Shown here: piece by piece, positions 1 to 9,213 of the stretch
Numbering within the stretch: position 1 is the stretch's first letter
Layout of the letters: every line of letters begins with the position of its first letter
Assembly: GCA_016708435.1 (NCBI GenBank)
Contig: JADJFV010000031.1
Span: forward strand, 124,001 to 188,000
Direction: 5' to 3'
DNA length: 64,000 bases
Origin: Leptospiraceae bacterium
GTDB lineage: Bacteria > Spirochaetota > Leptospiria > Leptospirales > Leptospiraceae
Position numbers and translations under genes: made by a program
Notes under the pieces: generated by a model
What the model was told of the DNA's origin: nothing
Database searches by the model: none
Seen by the model: the letters and a program-made list of their open reading frames with translations, nothing else

Positions 1-294
1 GTTCTAAATGTTATTGGCTTTCATTGCCAACAATCAGTAGAAAAATATTTAAAGGCATTTTTAATTTTTAAGGAGCACGATTTCGATTACAAACATAATC
101 TAAATTACCTTCTCAATTTATGCTCTGACTTTGACACAGAATTTAAAAACATTGACGTTGGTAATCTAAGTAGGTTTGCAGTAGATCAACGTTATCCTGA
201 CGAAGCCTATGAACCAAACATAGAAGAAGCATCTGGATATTTAGAAATTGCTAAAGCAATAAAAAAGTTAGTGCGAAGTAAAATTGTTTTTTAA
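1..294 (+). CDS. HEPN domain protein, 5' partial
   Basis: The open frame runs in from the left edge and ends at TAA 292-294, so the start lies outside the window. The visible 97 residues carry the HEPN signature: a CQQSVEKYLKA helix near the beginning and a later RYPDEAYEP segment followed by an Ala/Lys-rich last helix. HEPN proteins of this type usually sit beside a small nucleotidyltransferase as a toxin-antitoxin-like pair; that partner would be to the left and cannot be seen. The RNase-type R-X4-H-X-Y motif is not present in the visible part, so an RNase role is not supported here. Family assignment is good; function is inferred. Confidence 0.75.
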   Translation, partial: VLNVIGFHCQQSVEKYLKAFLIFKEHDFDYKHNLNYLLNLCSDFDTEFKNIDVGNLSRFAVDQRYPDEAYEPNIEEASGYLEIAKAIKKLVRSKIVF

Positions 295-342
295 AACGAT
301 ATTACCGTTTGTTCCCAATTTTGACCGTTCATTCCCGAACCC

Positions 343-370
343 TTGACAAATGAAAATTATGGTGTAAAAG
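343..370 (+). promoter_or_regulatory. Possible sigma-70 promoter of the LytTR gene
   Basis: A perfect TTGACA at 343-348 is followed after 16 bases by TAAAAG at 365-370, about 20 bases before the ATG at 389. The -35 box is strong and the -10 box weak, so this is a tentative call. Confidence 0.3.
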
Positions 371-388
371 CTTACTACTTAGGACACT

Positions 389-1108
389 ATGAAAGATTCA
401 AAACAAGAAAATAATTCCCTGCTCAAAATATTAATAATAGAAGACGAGCCTGTATCTGCCAGATTCATAGAAGCAAGAGTCAGACAGTATTTTGCAAAAA
501 AGAAAATATCTATCTTTCACGAAAAGAGTTTACTCGGGGCAGAAGCATTTTTAGAAGAAAAAGAAGTCGATTTGGTTTTACTCGATCTCCAACTTTACGG
601 AGAAGACTCATTATCCGTTGCAGAGAATTTAAAAAATCACAATACGCAAATCATTATTATCTCCGGTCGTCTCGAAAAAGCAATCGACGCATTTGAATTT
701 TCCGTTCTTGATTTTGTTCCAAAACCAATCGACGAGAATCGACTTTTTTTAGCTCTAGAGAAATTCAAAGAAAAGACCAAGTGGAAAAAAAACGGAAAGT
801 ATCTTCTCTGTAAGACGGATGAGGAAATTAAACTTTTACCTTTCTCCGAAATCACCTATCTAAAAGGAGAAGGAAAGAAAACAATCATCCATTCCAAAAA
901 ACAGCCCCCGATTACTCTGAAAAAAAACCTAAACGCAGTCAGCCAAAATCTTCCCGAAAATTTCTATCGAATCCACAAAGCCTATATTACTAGGATTGAG
1001 TATATTGATTCTATTCGCCTAAAACCCGAAACCCTTGCCGTCTTAAAAAACAAACAGACCATTCCCATTTCCAGAAGAATGCTAGTCGAACTACAAAACA
1101 TACTTTAA
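389..1108 (+). CDS. LytTR-family response regulator
   Basis: A 239-residue two-domain regulator. The receiver domain (about residues 12-125) has the acidic pair E18/D19, the phospho-acceptor D66 in LLDLQL, the switch Ser in ISG (S92) and the conserved Lys in PKP (K112). The C-terminal LytTR DNA-binding domain (about 137-239) has the LPFSEITYLKGEGK opening and the FYRIHKAYITRIEYI core typical of AlgR/AgrA/LytR proteins. It should bind DNA when phosphorylated by a histidine kinase. No kinase gene is adjacent, so the partner is unknown. It stands alone, with about 210 bases of non-coding DNA after it. Confidence 0.93.
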   Translation: MKDSKQENNSLLKILIIEDEPVSARFIEARVRQYFAKKKISIFHEKSLLGAEAFLEEKEVDLVLLDLQLYGEDSLSVAENLKNHNTQIIIISGRLEKAIDAFEFSVLDFVPKPIDENRLFLALEKFKEKTKWKKNGKYLLCKTDEEIKLLPFSEITYLKGEGKKTIIHSKKQPPITLKKNLNAVSQNLPENFYRIHKAYITRIEYIDSIRLKPETLAVLKNKQTIPISRRMLVELQNIL

Positions 1109-1318
1109 TCTTATTTATATGCCTCTGTGGCTATCCATATTCCCCTATTCTAAGCTTTTCTAGCCTAATTCTAAAAATAAACAGTAATTTTTTTTACAAA
1201 GCTAAATTAAGTTTGCAAAAGACCGATAATTTATAAAGGATAATACTTTACATATTTCCTATCGTAATTACTATTATCCAAAAAGAAATCGAATGAAGAT
1301 TTAAGGAAGAATGACTTT

Positions 1319-2206
1319 ATGAAATTGATTACAATCCTAGTTTTTTTAATGAGTGCCAGCCTGTTTTCCCAAGCAAAAGATACAGCGGGTAGCGGCGGCG
1401 ATACGGGCAAACACCCAGGCGATCCTGAACTTCTAAATGGACAAAGCTCTATACAAGTAAATGAAACAGAAGAAGCTCTCGATAAGCAAATTACTTTTAT
1501 AAATGACCGTTTAAAAAGACACACAAAGCTTTTTAGAACAAGAGTAGAAGCTTTGCCTGGAAAAACTGTTTTATACAAGGGAACTGAAAAAGATGGTGAT
1601 TGCGTAGCTGCACCTGATAGCAAACAAACTGACCCTGCAAACAATTGCATTAGATTAGAAGTTTTTGATTTTGTTAAATCAGAAGAAGGAAAGACTGACT
1701 TGAACCTCGGTGCAAGAAGCAAATATATCATTCTTTTCTACGAAGGTGCTGGTTGGGCAGAAGATCCAATGAAAGAAGCTCCAAAGCCAATCAAAATGAT
1801 CAAAAGCAAAATCATCTTAAACCAATTCAAAGAAACTGATCTCAAAATTTCTGAAGTAACTGATGGTGCTCCTCACGTTGAAAACGGAAAAGCTGGCGAC
1901 ACAGTAAAACCGCACGACGAAAAAATCACTGTTTTCTACCAACATGATGGTCTTCCAATGAGAGACCCTAAAGGTGTTCCGTTTCCTGAGCAAAAAGATC
2001 GTAAAGGTTATGGTCTATACAAACTAGCTGATGTTGAAAACACAAAGACTAACCCAACTAAAAACGTTTTCAAACAAACCTACTACATAAAGCACTTGAT
2101 TCAATTTGATAAACTCTTCACTTCTATCTTTGATTCAAATGACAACAGAGCAAACAAACGTTACAAAGAAAGCAACCAAGTTCTCAAAAGTTCTTTGGTA
2201 TATTAA
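1319..2206 (+). CDS. Secreted periplasmic protein, FcpA/FcpB-like candidate
   Basis: A 295-residue protein with a clear signal peptide (MKLITILVFLMSASLFSQA, likely cleaved after Ala19). The start is supported by AAGGA nine bases upstream. The mature protein is hydrophilic with no membrane segment. It has a helical region containing TEEALDKQITFINDRLKRHTKL, then a mixed region with several Lys-rich stretches. The helix-then-compact layout, size and signal peptide recall the Leptospira flagellar coiling proteins FcpA/FcpB, which coat the periplasmic flagellum. I could not align it to them, so this is a hypothesis. Codon use is somewhat richer in C-ending codons than nearby genes, as expected for an abundant protein. 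Confidence 0.5.
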   Translation: MKLITILVFLMSASLFSQAKDTAGSGGDTGKHPGDPELLNGQSSIQVNETEEALDKQITFINDRLKRHTKLFRTRVEALPGKTVLYKGTEKDGDCVAAPDSKQTDPANNCIRLEVFDFVKSEEGKTDLNLGARSKYIILFYEGAGWAEDPMKEAPKPIKMIKSKIILNQFKETDLKISEVTDGAPHVENGKAGDTVKPHDEKITVFYQHDGLPMRDPKGVPFPEQKDRKGYGLYKLADVENTKTNPTKNVFKQTYYIKHLIQFDKLFTSIFDSNDNRANKRYKESNQVLKSSLVY

Positions 2207-2222
2207 TGATTGATGGGGCGAA

Positions 2223-2642
2223 GTGAGATATATTCGCTCTTGTCCTGCTTGTAATACCGAATTAAGATTCCCACTCGACATGGGAATCTTGATTATCACC
2301 TGTCCTAATTGTTCAACCTCTTTTAGAATGGATCCCGATGATCCAAAGACTTACCTCTCCGGCAACTTTGACTTAACTCCACATAAAAATCCACCTAGAT
2401 ATAAGATTCCTTTCTTAGATTCTCTTTCTTCTTACTTTCGCTCTCATAAAGACATTCGCTTTTTAATTCCTTTGTTTCTATTTCTAATTCTTCTTTTAAA
2501 CATCATTAAGATTTACAATACACCCACCGAGCCTAGCAAAGAAGAAAAAGAAAGTGAAGAATTCTTCCAAGACCCGGAAACAGACCCTACTCCCAAACCA
2601 GAAACTCGTCCTCCTGGTAGTGAGCCTTCTGTAGAAATTTAA
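2223..2642 (+). CDS. Zinc-ribbon membrane protein
   Basis: A 139-residue protein starting at GTG. The N-terminus holds two CxxC knuckles (CPAC at residues 7-10 and CPNC near 27-30), the pattern of a zinc ribbon of the zinc-finger/MJ0042 type. A single hydrophobic helix follows at about residues 80-98, and the C-terminal tail is acidic and Pro-rich (DPETDPTPKPETRPPG). The layout suggests a cytoplasmic zinc ribbon anchored in the inner membrane with its tail outside. It lies 16 bases after the secreted protein and 5 bases before rsmE, probably in one transcript. Specific function unknown. Confidence 0.7.
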   Translation: MRYIRSCPACNTELRFPLDMGILIITCPNCSTSFRMDPDDPKTYLSGNFDLTPHKNPPRYKIPFLDSLSSYFRSHKDIRFLIPLFLFLILLLNIIKIYNTPTEPSKEEKESEEFFQDPETDPTPKPETRPPGSEPSVEI

Positions 2643-2647
2643 ACTCC

Positions 2648-3352
2648 ATGAATCGAATCATTTTAGAAGAGCAGGAATTAATCAGTCATTCCCTATTCCG
2701 CCTTGATTCTAGAAAATCCAATCATATCCTAAAAACCCTAAAGTCTCAAATTGGCGATAGACTAAAAGCCGGCTTACTGAATGTATCCATCGGCACAGCA
2801 ATCATTCATTCGATTGATACCGAAAATCGCGAAGTTCTAATTCGCTATGAAGAGGAAACCAAGGATTTGACGCATAGCGCTCTTTCTGGCATACGAGTAT
2901 TTTCCGCAATCCAAAGACCTCAGACTGTTAAGAAAATGATTCATCTATGTGCCAATTGCGGAATTCCAGAATTATACTTCTTTCCTTCTGAGAAATCAGA
3001 ATTCTCTTATTTACATTCCTCCATCTGGACAGACAGAAATTTACTCGATGAGATTATTCTAGGACTAGAACAAGGCGGCAGAGTCATCGCTCCCAAGATT
3101 CAAGTCCTAAAGAATAAGTATCGAATCAAAGAGCATCTAACGGACAGTAGCCGCTTTCTACTAGACTTCAACCACAAGTATCTCACTGAACTATCCTCTG
3201 ATTTATATCTAAAAGATTCCATTCAAATAGTCCTAGGACCAGAGTCAGGCTTAATCGCCGAAGACATAGATTACTTTTTAAGCCTAGGCTTTCAAAATAT
3301 TTCAGTCTCTGAAAATATTCTTAGAAGTGAAGTAGCACTCACGTTTTTCTAG
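2648..3352 (+). CDS. rsmE: 16S rRNA m3U1498 methyltransferase RsmE
   Basis: A 234-residue SPOUT methyltransferase. RsmE methylates N3 of U1498 in 16S rRNA using SAM. Recognisable parts are the N-terminal PUA-like segment (residues 1-70, with FRLDSRKSNHILKTLK), the central AIQRPQTVKKMIHLCANCGIP region, and the C-terminal trefoil knot with LGPESGL and SVSENILRSEVA, which correspond to the family's GPEGG and LG..ILRTETA motifs. The C-terminus is short by a few residues compared with the usual 240-250, ending directly after the ILR-E-A motif. It is last in a short plus-strand cluster and converges on the outer-membrane gene with only 14 bases between. Confidence 0.92.
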   Translation: MNRIILEEQELISHSLFRLDSRKSNHILKTLKSQIGDRLKAGLLNVSIGTAIIHSIDTENREVLIRYEEETKDLTHSALSGIRVFSAIQRPQTVKKMIHLCANCGIPELYFFPSEKSEFSYLHSSIWTDRNLLDEIILGLEQGGRVIAPKIQVLKNKYRIKEHLTDSSRFLLDFNHKYLTELSSDLYLKDSIQIVLGPESGLIAEDIDYFLSLGFQNISVSENILRSEVALTFF

Positions 3353-3366
3353 CACAGATAGAACTA

Positions 3367-4998
3367 CTAAAACGCAGTTCCGCCTGAGAAGAAAATCATT
3401 TGTTCGTCTTTTGCTTTGAATTGATTGGTGTCACTATCAAGAACCCAGCGGCGTCTGTTTTGTAGTTTGAGAGTTAAAGGACCTAGATTGATAGCAACTT
3501 CAACGGCACCCTGGGCTTTGTCGTCTACTTTAAAAGCTTCGGTGTTTTTATCGAATCCCTTCTTGGTATAAAAAGCAGAAAAGCGGAAGAGTGTTCCGAA
3601 AGGGATATAGGCACCTAAGAATACGCGTGAGTTGTTCTTGCCTTTGTAGTCTTCGTAGTTTACTTCAAAGCCAACTTTGTAGATGTTGACGATGAATGTA
3701 TTGAAATAGCCTTTTACGGTAGTTCCATCTGTAGGTTTGTTTTGTAGGGCTTCGTATTTTGTGTAAGGAAAGCTTGTATCTAAGTTTACCTGGTAGCGTT
3801 CGATTTCGTAGAAAGAATCGAAATACATGGGAATATAATTGGAACTCATACTTCTAAATTCAGGACGAATGATTACATTGATTTCCTTTGTGCCTATCTT
3901 TGTGATTACACCATAATGTCTACCGAGAGAATTCGGAACGTTCTTAATTCGATTGTAATCGGCATACGGGGTTAATTCAAAAGTATCCGTGCTGATAATT
4001 TTAAATTCTGCGTCATACCCTTCTATGCCTTGTTTACGGTTTGATTTTACTTTTGCGTTATTGGTTTTATCAAAGCGGATACTTCCTGTTGTATCCAAGT
4101 CAAGTGCGGTAGGTGCTGTTCCATCATAGGCAGAAGTATAACCAATTGCAAAGCGATTGAGATCAAATACTTTGTTCGGAGCAGCTTCTTCGTTATCAAA
4201 GACTCGCTCCTTCTTAGGGGCTGTCTTTTCTACTTCTTTTTTTTCGCCCGTCTTTGGATCTGTTTCGACTTCTACATAACGCTCTTCTTCTTGTGAGGAA
4301 TTAATTTCTTCATTTACTTTCTTTCTTCCTACATCATCTAGAACGTTTCCATTAGCCGCAAGCATGGCAATATTCTTTTTGCCTGATACTAAGTCCATGA
4401 TTCCAGTAATAATTCCATAAGGGCGAATGTATCCTCTTCCTGCATTGACTTCTTTTCTGTCGTAAATGGAGTTAGTAAAAACTTGCACTCCACCGTAATC
4501 AGTATTGATATCTGCCATGACACCTAATTTGTATACGTCTACCCGCTGGTTATTTACATAGCGATTAATGATTGTTCCGTGACCGATGTATCCATCATAC
4601 ATCCTACCTACGAATAGAGAGTAAGTAATTTCTTTTGGTTTGTAGACTCCGTAGTTTCCAACCCAGATATTGTTTAGAATTCTCTGATAGTCTGATTTGG
4701 AATCGTAATCAATGGAACGAATCTGTCCTACTTTTGCCCCCGGCGTCTTAGGATCTGCATCATTTAGCAAAATATTCACGGGAAGCTGCATGGAGAATCC
4801 CCATTTATTATCGAAGTTCATATTGAGACCCGGTGCCAAATACAAATAAGTGTCTTTGTTGTATTGGTTGATACCAAAATCATAGGTAAATGTATCGGAT
4901 GTGGGGCGACTATTGACTCCAGGCGGAGTCCACACCTGACCAAATAGATTAAATGAAAATAAATAGAGGCTTAGAATAAGAAGTAGTTTTTTTTTCAT
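3367..4998 (-). CDS. Predicted outer-membrane beta-barrel protein
   Basis: A 543-residue protein with a signal peptide (MKKKLLLILSLYLFSFNLFG) and a body of alternating, aromatic-rich strands such as YEVNYEDYKGKNNSRVFLGAYI near the end. The last residue is Phe (GGTAF), the C-terminal signal that the BAM complex reads in barrel proteins. A charged loop rich in Glu/Lys lies at about residues 235-275 and is probably surface or periplasmic. No named porin family was recognised. The gene is alone on the minus strand, between rsmE and glgP. Confidence 0.75.
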   Translation of the reverse strand: MKKKLLLILSLYLFSFNLFGQVWTPPGVNSRPTSDTFTYDFGINQYNKDTYLYLAPGLNMNFDNKWGFSMQLPVNILLNDADPKTPGAKVGQIRSIDYDSKSDYQRILNNIWVGNYGVYKPKEITYSLFVGRMYDGYIGHGTIINRYVNNQRVDVYKLGVMADINTDYGGVQVFTNSIYDRKEVNAGRGYIRPYGIITGIMDLVSGKKNIAMLAANGNVLDDVGRKKVNEEINSSQEEERYVEVETDPKTGEKKEVEKTAPKKERVFDNEEAAPNKVFDLNRFAIGYTSAYDGTAPTALDLDTTGSIRFDKTNNAKVKSNRKQGIEGYDAEFKIISTDTFELTPYADYNRIKNVPNSLGRHYGVITKIGTKEINVIIRPEFRSMSSNYIPMYFDSFYEIERYQVNLDTSFPYTKYEALQNKPTDGTTVKGYFNTFIVNIYKVGFEVNYEDYKGKNNSRVFLGAYIPFGTLFRFSAFYTKKGFDKNTEAFKVDDKAQGAVEVAINLGPLTLKLQNRRRWVLDSDTNQFKAKDEQMIFFSGGTAF

Positions 4999-5218
4999 AG
5001 GAAGTTGTTTATCGAATACAATATTAAAAGTGAAAAGCCGAATATGAGTTAGAAAGATAATTTAATTCATGAGCTTAGCAACAAAAAAATAAATATTTTC
5101 TGAAAAATTAAAAATCACTTGCATGTAAAATAAAGGATGACTGAAATATCCTGATTATTAAAAAAGAGTTCTAGGTTATAAACTTAGGCGTTTTAATTTT
5201 CCGAAAAAAGAGGGAACG

Positions 5219-7735
5219 ATGGATAATAACAATAATAAATTATGGGATTTAATGGATCGAGAACCAATTATAAACAAAGAAAATCTCGAAAAAGCATTTG
5301 CGCATCATTTAGAATATACAGTCGGAAAACACCGAAATAATACTACCAAACAAGACATTTACGAAGCTCTTAGCTTTACAGTGCGCGATATAATCGTTGA
5401 TCGCTTAAATGAAACCCAATCTAATTACAGAGCCAAGAATCCAAAAAGAGTCTATTACCTCTCACTAGAATTTTTGATTGGTAGAACTCTTTCCAATGCG
5501 ATGATCAATTTAGGATTACAGGATTTACTCATTGATGTTCTAGATGGTTTCGGATATGATTTACATGAAATCGTAGAATACGAGCCCGATGCAGGACTAG
5601 GAAATGGTGGTTTAGGAAGACTTGCGGCTTGTTTTATGGATTCTCTCTCCACTCTCAATCTTCCCGGTTATGGTTACGGGATTCGTTATGAGTATGGAAT
5701 CTTCAATCAACAAATAGAAAACGGCTCTCAGATTGAAAAGCCAGATGCATGGTTACAAAAAAGTGGTAATCCATGGGAAATCATTCGACACGAAGTAGTA
5801 TATCCCGTTCATTTCTACGGACATGTGGAAACTAAGATTGACCCAACCGGAAAACTCATGTCAGTATGGATTCCGCTTGAAACGATAGTCGCCGAAGCTC
5901 ATGACTATTCTGTTCCGGGTTACAACACGACTACTGTAAATAACCTTCGTCTCTGGGTTGCAAAAGCTTCCGAAGAATTTAACTTCGATTATTTCAACCA
6001 TGGAGATTATTTAAAAGCAGTTGAAGACAAACAAAAAACAGAAAACATTTCTAAAGTTCTGTATCCAAACGATACAACAGAGCAAGGAAAAATTTTACGT
6101 CTCAAGCAACAATACTTCATGGTGGCTTCTAGCCTACTAGACATCATTAACCGCTACAAACGTTTTAATACAGACTTTACTCGTTTTCCTGACGAAGTAG
6201 CGATTCAATTAAACGATACTCATCCTAGTATTGCAATTCCTGAACTCATGCGTATTCTCATGGACGATGAAAAACTAGAATGGGCAGCAGCTTGGGACAT
6301 TACTACAAGAGTATTTGCTTATACCAATCACACCGTGTTACCAGAAGCATTGGAGACATGGAAAGTCAGTCTAATCGAGTTTCTCCTCCCAAGACATGCA
6401 CAAATTGTTAACGAGATTAACTATCGTTTTTTAAATGAAGCACGCTCTTCAGGAAAATTAAACGAGCACGAAATCATGCAAGTATCTGTTTTCCATGAAG
6501 GACCTGATAAACTATTGCGTATGGCTAATCTCGCTGTAATTGGAAGTCATAGTGTAAACGGAGTTGCCGCTCTTCACTCGGATCTATTAACAACTCTTGT
6601 ATTCCCTGCCTTCTACAAACTCTGGCCTGAAAAATTCAACAATAAGACAAATGGAATTACCCAGAGAAGATTTTTACTTAAGGCTAATCCACAATTATCC
6701 GCTTTAATCGCAAGTCGTATTGGAGATGACTTTGCTACTGATCTTAAGAAGTTACGCGGTTTAGAAGCATTTGCCGCTGATCCAGACTTTGAATCAGAAT
6801 GGAGAAGAATCAAAAAAGAAAACAAAGAACGTCTATCTGCGATTATCCAACACGATACAGGAATTATAGTAGATGTGAATTCTATCTTTGATGTTCAGAT
6901 CAAGCGTTTTCATGAATACAAGCGCCAACTTCTAAATATCCTCCACGTGATTGGTTTATATATCCGTATTCAGGAAAATCCTTACAAAGAAGTAGTTCCT
7001 AGAACTTTTATCTTTGCAGGAAAAGCAGCACCTGGATATTATATGGCTAAGTTAATCATTCGATTTATCAATGCAGTAGGAACTGTAGTAAACAATGATC
7101 CAAAAGTAAACGGAAGACTAAAAGTTGTATTCCTTCCAAACTACCGAGTATCTCTTGCAGAGAATATTTTTCCAGCGAGTGATTTGTCCGAGCAAATATC
7201 TACTGCTGGAACAGAGGCAAGTGGAACAGGTAATATGAAGTTTGCGCTCAATGGCGCTTTGACTGTTGGAACACTCGATGGGGCTAACGTAGAGATCATG
7301 GAAGAAGTAGGCGAAGAAAATATTTATATCTTCGGTCTCAAAACTCCAGAAGTGCAGGACTTAAAGGCACGGGGTTACCACCCATGGGACTTCATCAACA
7401 AAAGCGACGAATTACAAAGAATACTCACACTGATCAAAGAGAATTTCTTCTCTATGTCCAATGCGAATCTATTCCGTCCTATCTATGACAATTTAGTGAA
7501 TCAAGATAATTATTTACTCATGGCTGATTTCGATTCATACTCAGCCTGTCAGCGGGTAATATCAAACGAATTCAAAGACCAGGCACTTTGGACAAAGAAA
7601 TCAATTTTGAATGTAGCGAGAATTGGAAAGTTTTCTTCTGATCGCACCATCCAAGAATATGCAGATCAAATTTGGAATGTGAAACCAGTAGATGTGAAAA
7701 GCCCATCATTAAAATATCAAATACATAAAAAATAA
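5219..7735 (+). CDS. glgP: Glycogen/alpha-glucan phosphorylase
   Basis: At 838 residues it is the full usual length of the family. It releases glucose-1-phosphate from the non-reducing ends of glycogen or maltodextrin by phosphorolysis, with pyridoxal phosphate as cofactor. Visible hallmarks are the N-terminal YYLSLEFLIGRTL, the LGNGGLGRLAACFMDS glycine-rich segment, the AIQLNDTHPS motif, and the PLP site EASGTGNMKFALNG with Lys674 as the Schiff-base residue, followed by GTLDGANVEI. It probably acts in the cytoplasm in storage-glucan turnover. A TPR gene follows after 16 bases. Confidence 0.97.
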   Translation: MDNNNNKLWDLMDREPIINKENLEKAFAHHLEYTVGKHRNNTTKQDIYEALSFTVRDIIVDRLNETQSNYRAKNPKRVYYLSLEFLIGRTLSNAMINLGLQDLLIDVLDGFGYDLHEIVEYEPDAGLGNGGLGRLAACFMDSLSTLNLPGYGYGIRYEYGIFNQQIENGSQIEKPDAWLQKSGNPWEIIRHEVVYPVHFYGHVETKIDPTGKLMSVWIPLETIVAEAHDYSVPGYNTTTVNNLRLWVAKASEEFNFDYFNHGDYLKAVEDKQKTENISKVLYPNDTTEQGKILRLKQQYFMVASSLLDIINRYKRFNTDFTRFPDEVAIQLNDTHPSIAIPELMRILMDDEKLEWAAAWDITTRVFAYTNHTVLPEALETWKVSLIEFLLPRHAQIVNEINYRFLNEARSSGKLNEHEIMQVSVFHEGPDKLLRMANLAVIGSHSVNGVAALHSDLLTTLVFPAFYKLWPEKFNNKTNGITQRRFLLKANPQLSALIASRIGDDFATDLKKLRGLEAFAADPDFESEWRRIKKENKERLSAIIQHDTGIIVDVNSIFDVQIKRFHEYKRQLLNILHVIGLYIRIQENPYKEVVPRTFIFAGKAAPGYYMAKLIIRFINAVGTVVNNDPKVNGRLKVVFLPNYRVSLAENIFPASDLSEQISTAGTEASGTGNMKFALNGALTVGTLDGANVEIMEEVGEENIYIFGLKTPEVQDLKARGYHPWDFINKSDELQRILTLIKENFFSMSNANLFRPIYDNLVNQDNYLLMADFDSYSACQRVISNEFKDQALWTKKSILNVARIGKFSSDRTIQEYADQIWNVKPVDVKSPSLKYQIHKK

Positions 7736-7751
7736 AGGAAGAGAGTGAGAC

Positions 7752-8432
7752 ATGTTGGAAATTTTGAAAGAAGTAAATGAGTTTATCGACAAAAGGGAAA
7801 CAGAGGGTAATTTAGATAAGGCGATCAATAAGCTTTTAGAATTGAAAGCAACGAATCCAGATATGGATATCATTTGCGGAAAATTATCTAGTGCTTATTT
7901 TTACAAAGGTCTTTTCGAAACAGCAAATTCAAAAAAGCAAGAGCTATACTATGAACATGGTGTGAACTATGGAAAAGAAGCCATCACGATGAATCCAAAA
8001 GCGATTTACGGTAACTTCTGGTATGCCTCTAATGTTGGTATGCTTGGTCTTTGCCGTGGGATGATGGCTTCTCTCTCATCTATTGACCCGATGAAACGAA
8101 GCTATGAAATAGTTCTGAAAGAAAATGAAAAGTTTTTCTTTGGCGGACCTCACCGTGCATTAGGTAGAATCTATCACCAAGCACCGGGCTGGCCTATATC
8201 TGTTGGAAACAAAACAAAAGCCCTACAACATTTAGAAAAAGCAGTTGAGTTAGGACCTGATTTTTTCAACAACAGACTCTACCTTGCTGAGATTTACATT
8301 GATATAGGACAAAAGAACAAAGCAAAAGAGCAACTGGAATGGATGGTTAAGAGAGATCCAAAACCAGAACATCGTGTGGAAGACATAGGCTACAAAGAAA
8401 AAGGAATTGAAATTCTAGGAAAATACTTCTAG
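7752..8432 (+). CDS. TPR repeat protein
   Basis: A 226-residue protein without signal peptide or membrane segment. It has tetratricopeptide-like helical pairs, for example at residues 15-50 and most clearly near the C-terminus (ALQHLEKAVELGPDFFNNRLYLAEIYIDIGQKNKA as consecutive helices). The start at 7752 is preceded by a GAGAG Shine-Dalgarno-like stretch. Its 16-base distance from glgP suggests co-transcription, but nothing in the sequence ties it to glycogen metabolism. Similar proteins are common in Leptospira as unknowns. A foldback repeat follows 14 bases after the stop. Confidence 0.75.
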   Translation: MLEILKEVNEFIDKRETEGNLDKAINKLLELKATNPDMDIICGKLSSAYFYKGLFETANSKKQELYYEHGVNYGKEAITMNPKAIYGNFWYASNVGMLGLCRGMMASLSSIDPMKRSYEIVLKENEKFFFGGPHRALGRIYHQAPGWPISVGNKTKALQHLEKAVELGPDFFNNRLYLAEIYIDIGQKNKAKEQLEWMVKRDPKPEHRVEDIGYKEKGIEILGKYF

Positions 8433-8446
8433 GAGTTTAGTTATCC

Positions 8447-8604
8447 GTCACCTCGAACATGTGTAAGAGAAAGGCGCGACAACACAGGAAAACCGTGAGA
8501 GGTCTATTTTGCTTAACGATATCGTGTTATTGTCAAATAGATTTCTCACCCCAATTTTAATTGCATTGCCGTAAATCTAGCAGTAACGCGGGGTTCGAAA
8601 TGAC
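8447..8604 (+). repeat. Foldback repeat, copy 1 (GTCACCTCGAAC family)
   Basis: This intergenic element begins with GTCACCTCGAAC (8447-8458) and ends with GTTCGAAATGAC (8593-8604), which are near-perfect inverted repeats. Nested inside are GTGAGAGGTCTAT and TAGATTTCTCAC, also inverted. The same four blocks in the same order occur at 44042-44183. It is non-coding and could form a long hairpin in RNA. It has the shape of a MITE or REP-like element and fills most of the 261-base gap before the response regulator. Confidence 0.8.
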
Positions 8605-8694
8605 CGATTCAAATCTAAAGAGTATACTTTAAATGTTTTTATCTCAGCGGATAATTTTTCAATGGACTTCTAAATAAGATTATATTCAATAGAT

Positions 8695-9213
8695 ATGCAA
8701 TCAAATTCAACTATGACGAAATCTAAAGGTTATTTTATATGTGTCGATGATGAAGTATCGGTTCTCGAGACTCTTCGGGAGCAGTTGTTACAACGATTTG
8801 GAGATACTCATTACGTAGAAGTTGCGGATAGTGCAGAAAATGCACTTGCCTTGATCGACGAAATTCACGACAGTGGGGAAGTGATTGAGCTTATCATTTC
8901 CGATCAAGTAATGCCTAATATGAAAGGCGATAAGTTTTTGGAAGAGATTCACAAAAAACTTCCAGATGCCATTAAGATTCTGCTTACCGGGCAAGCGGGA
9001 CTAGATTCTGCGATACGCGCTATAAATCATGGGGGACTCAGTCGTTATGTGGAAAAGCCATGGAATATAGAGTTGCTCAGCGAGGATATAGATGAACTTA
9101 TTACAAAATTCAGACAAAATCTGGAAAACTTACATATGCTCAATGAACTCAACAAGAAAATCCTCGAACTTGAAAAAGAAAACGAAGCTCTCAAATCTGC
9201 TAAACAAGAATAA
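8695..9213 (+). CDS. Single-domain response regulator with coiled-coil tail
   Basis: A 172-residue protein. The receiver domain has acidic residues D18/D19, phospho-acceptor D70 in IISDQVMP, switch Thr98 in LLTGQ and Lys121 in EKPW. A C-terminal heptad-rich helix (about 140-172, Leu and Glu/Lys alternating) probably dimerises the protein. There is no output domain. The receiver resembles those of RpfG/FrzZ-like regulators. The start of the downstream HEAT-repeat gene lies inside the coding sequence for the coiled coil, so the two are likely translationally coupled. Confidence 0.88.
   Translation: MQSNSTMTKSKGYFICVDDEVSVLETLREQLLQRFGDTHYVEVADSAENALALIDEIHDSGEVIELIISDQVMPNMKGDKFLEEIHKKLPDAIKILLTGQAGLDSAIRAINHGGLSRYVEKPWNIELLSEDIDELITKFRQNLENLHMLNELNKKILELEKENEALKSAKQE

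Noticed and set aside
1231..1731. Minus-strand open frame of 166 codons opposite the secreted protein
   Set aside because: The plus-strand protein has signal peptide and RBS; the antisense peptide is Ser/Phe-rich nonsense.
5110..5150. TTGCAT-like promoter before glgP
   Set aside because: The -10 box at the right spacing is poor (TGAAAT), and AT-rich DNA gives many such matches.
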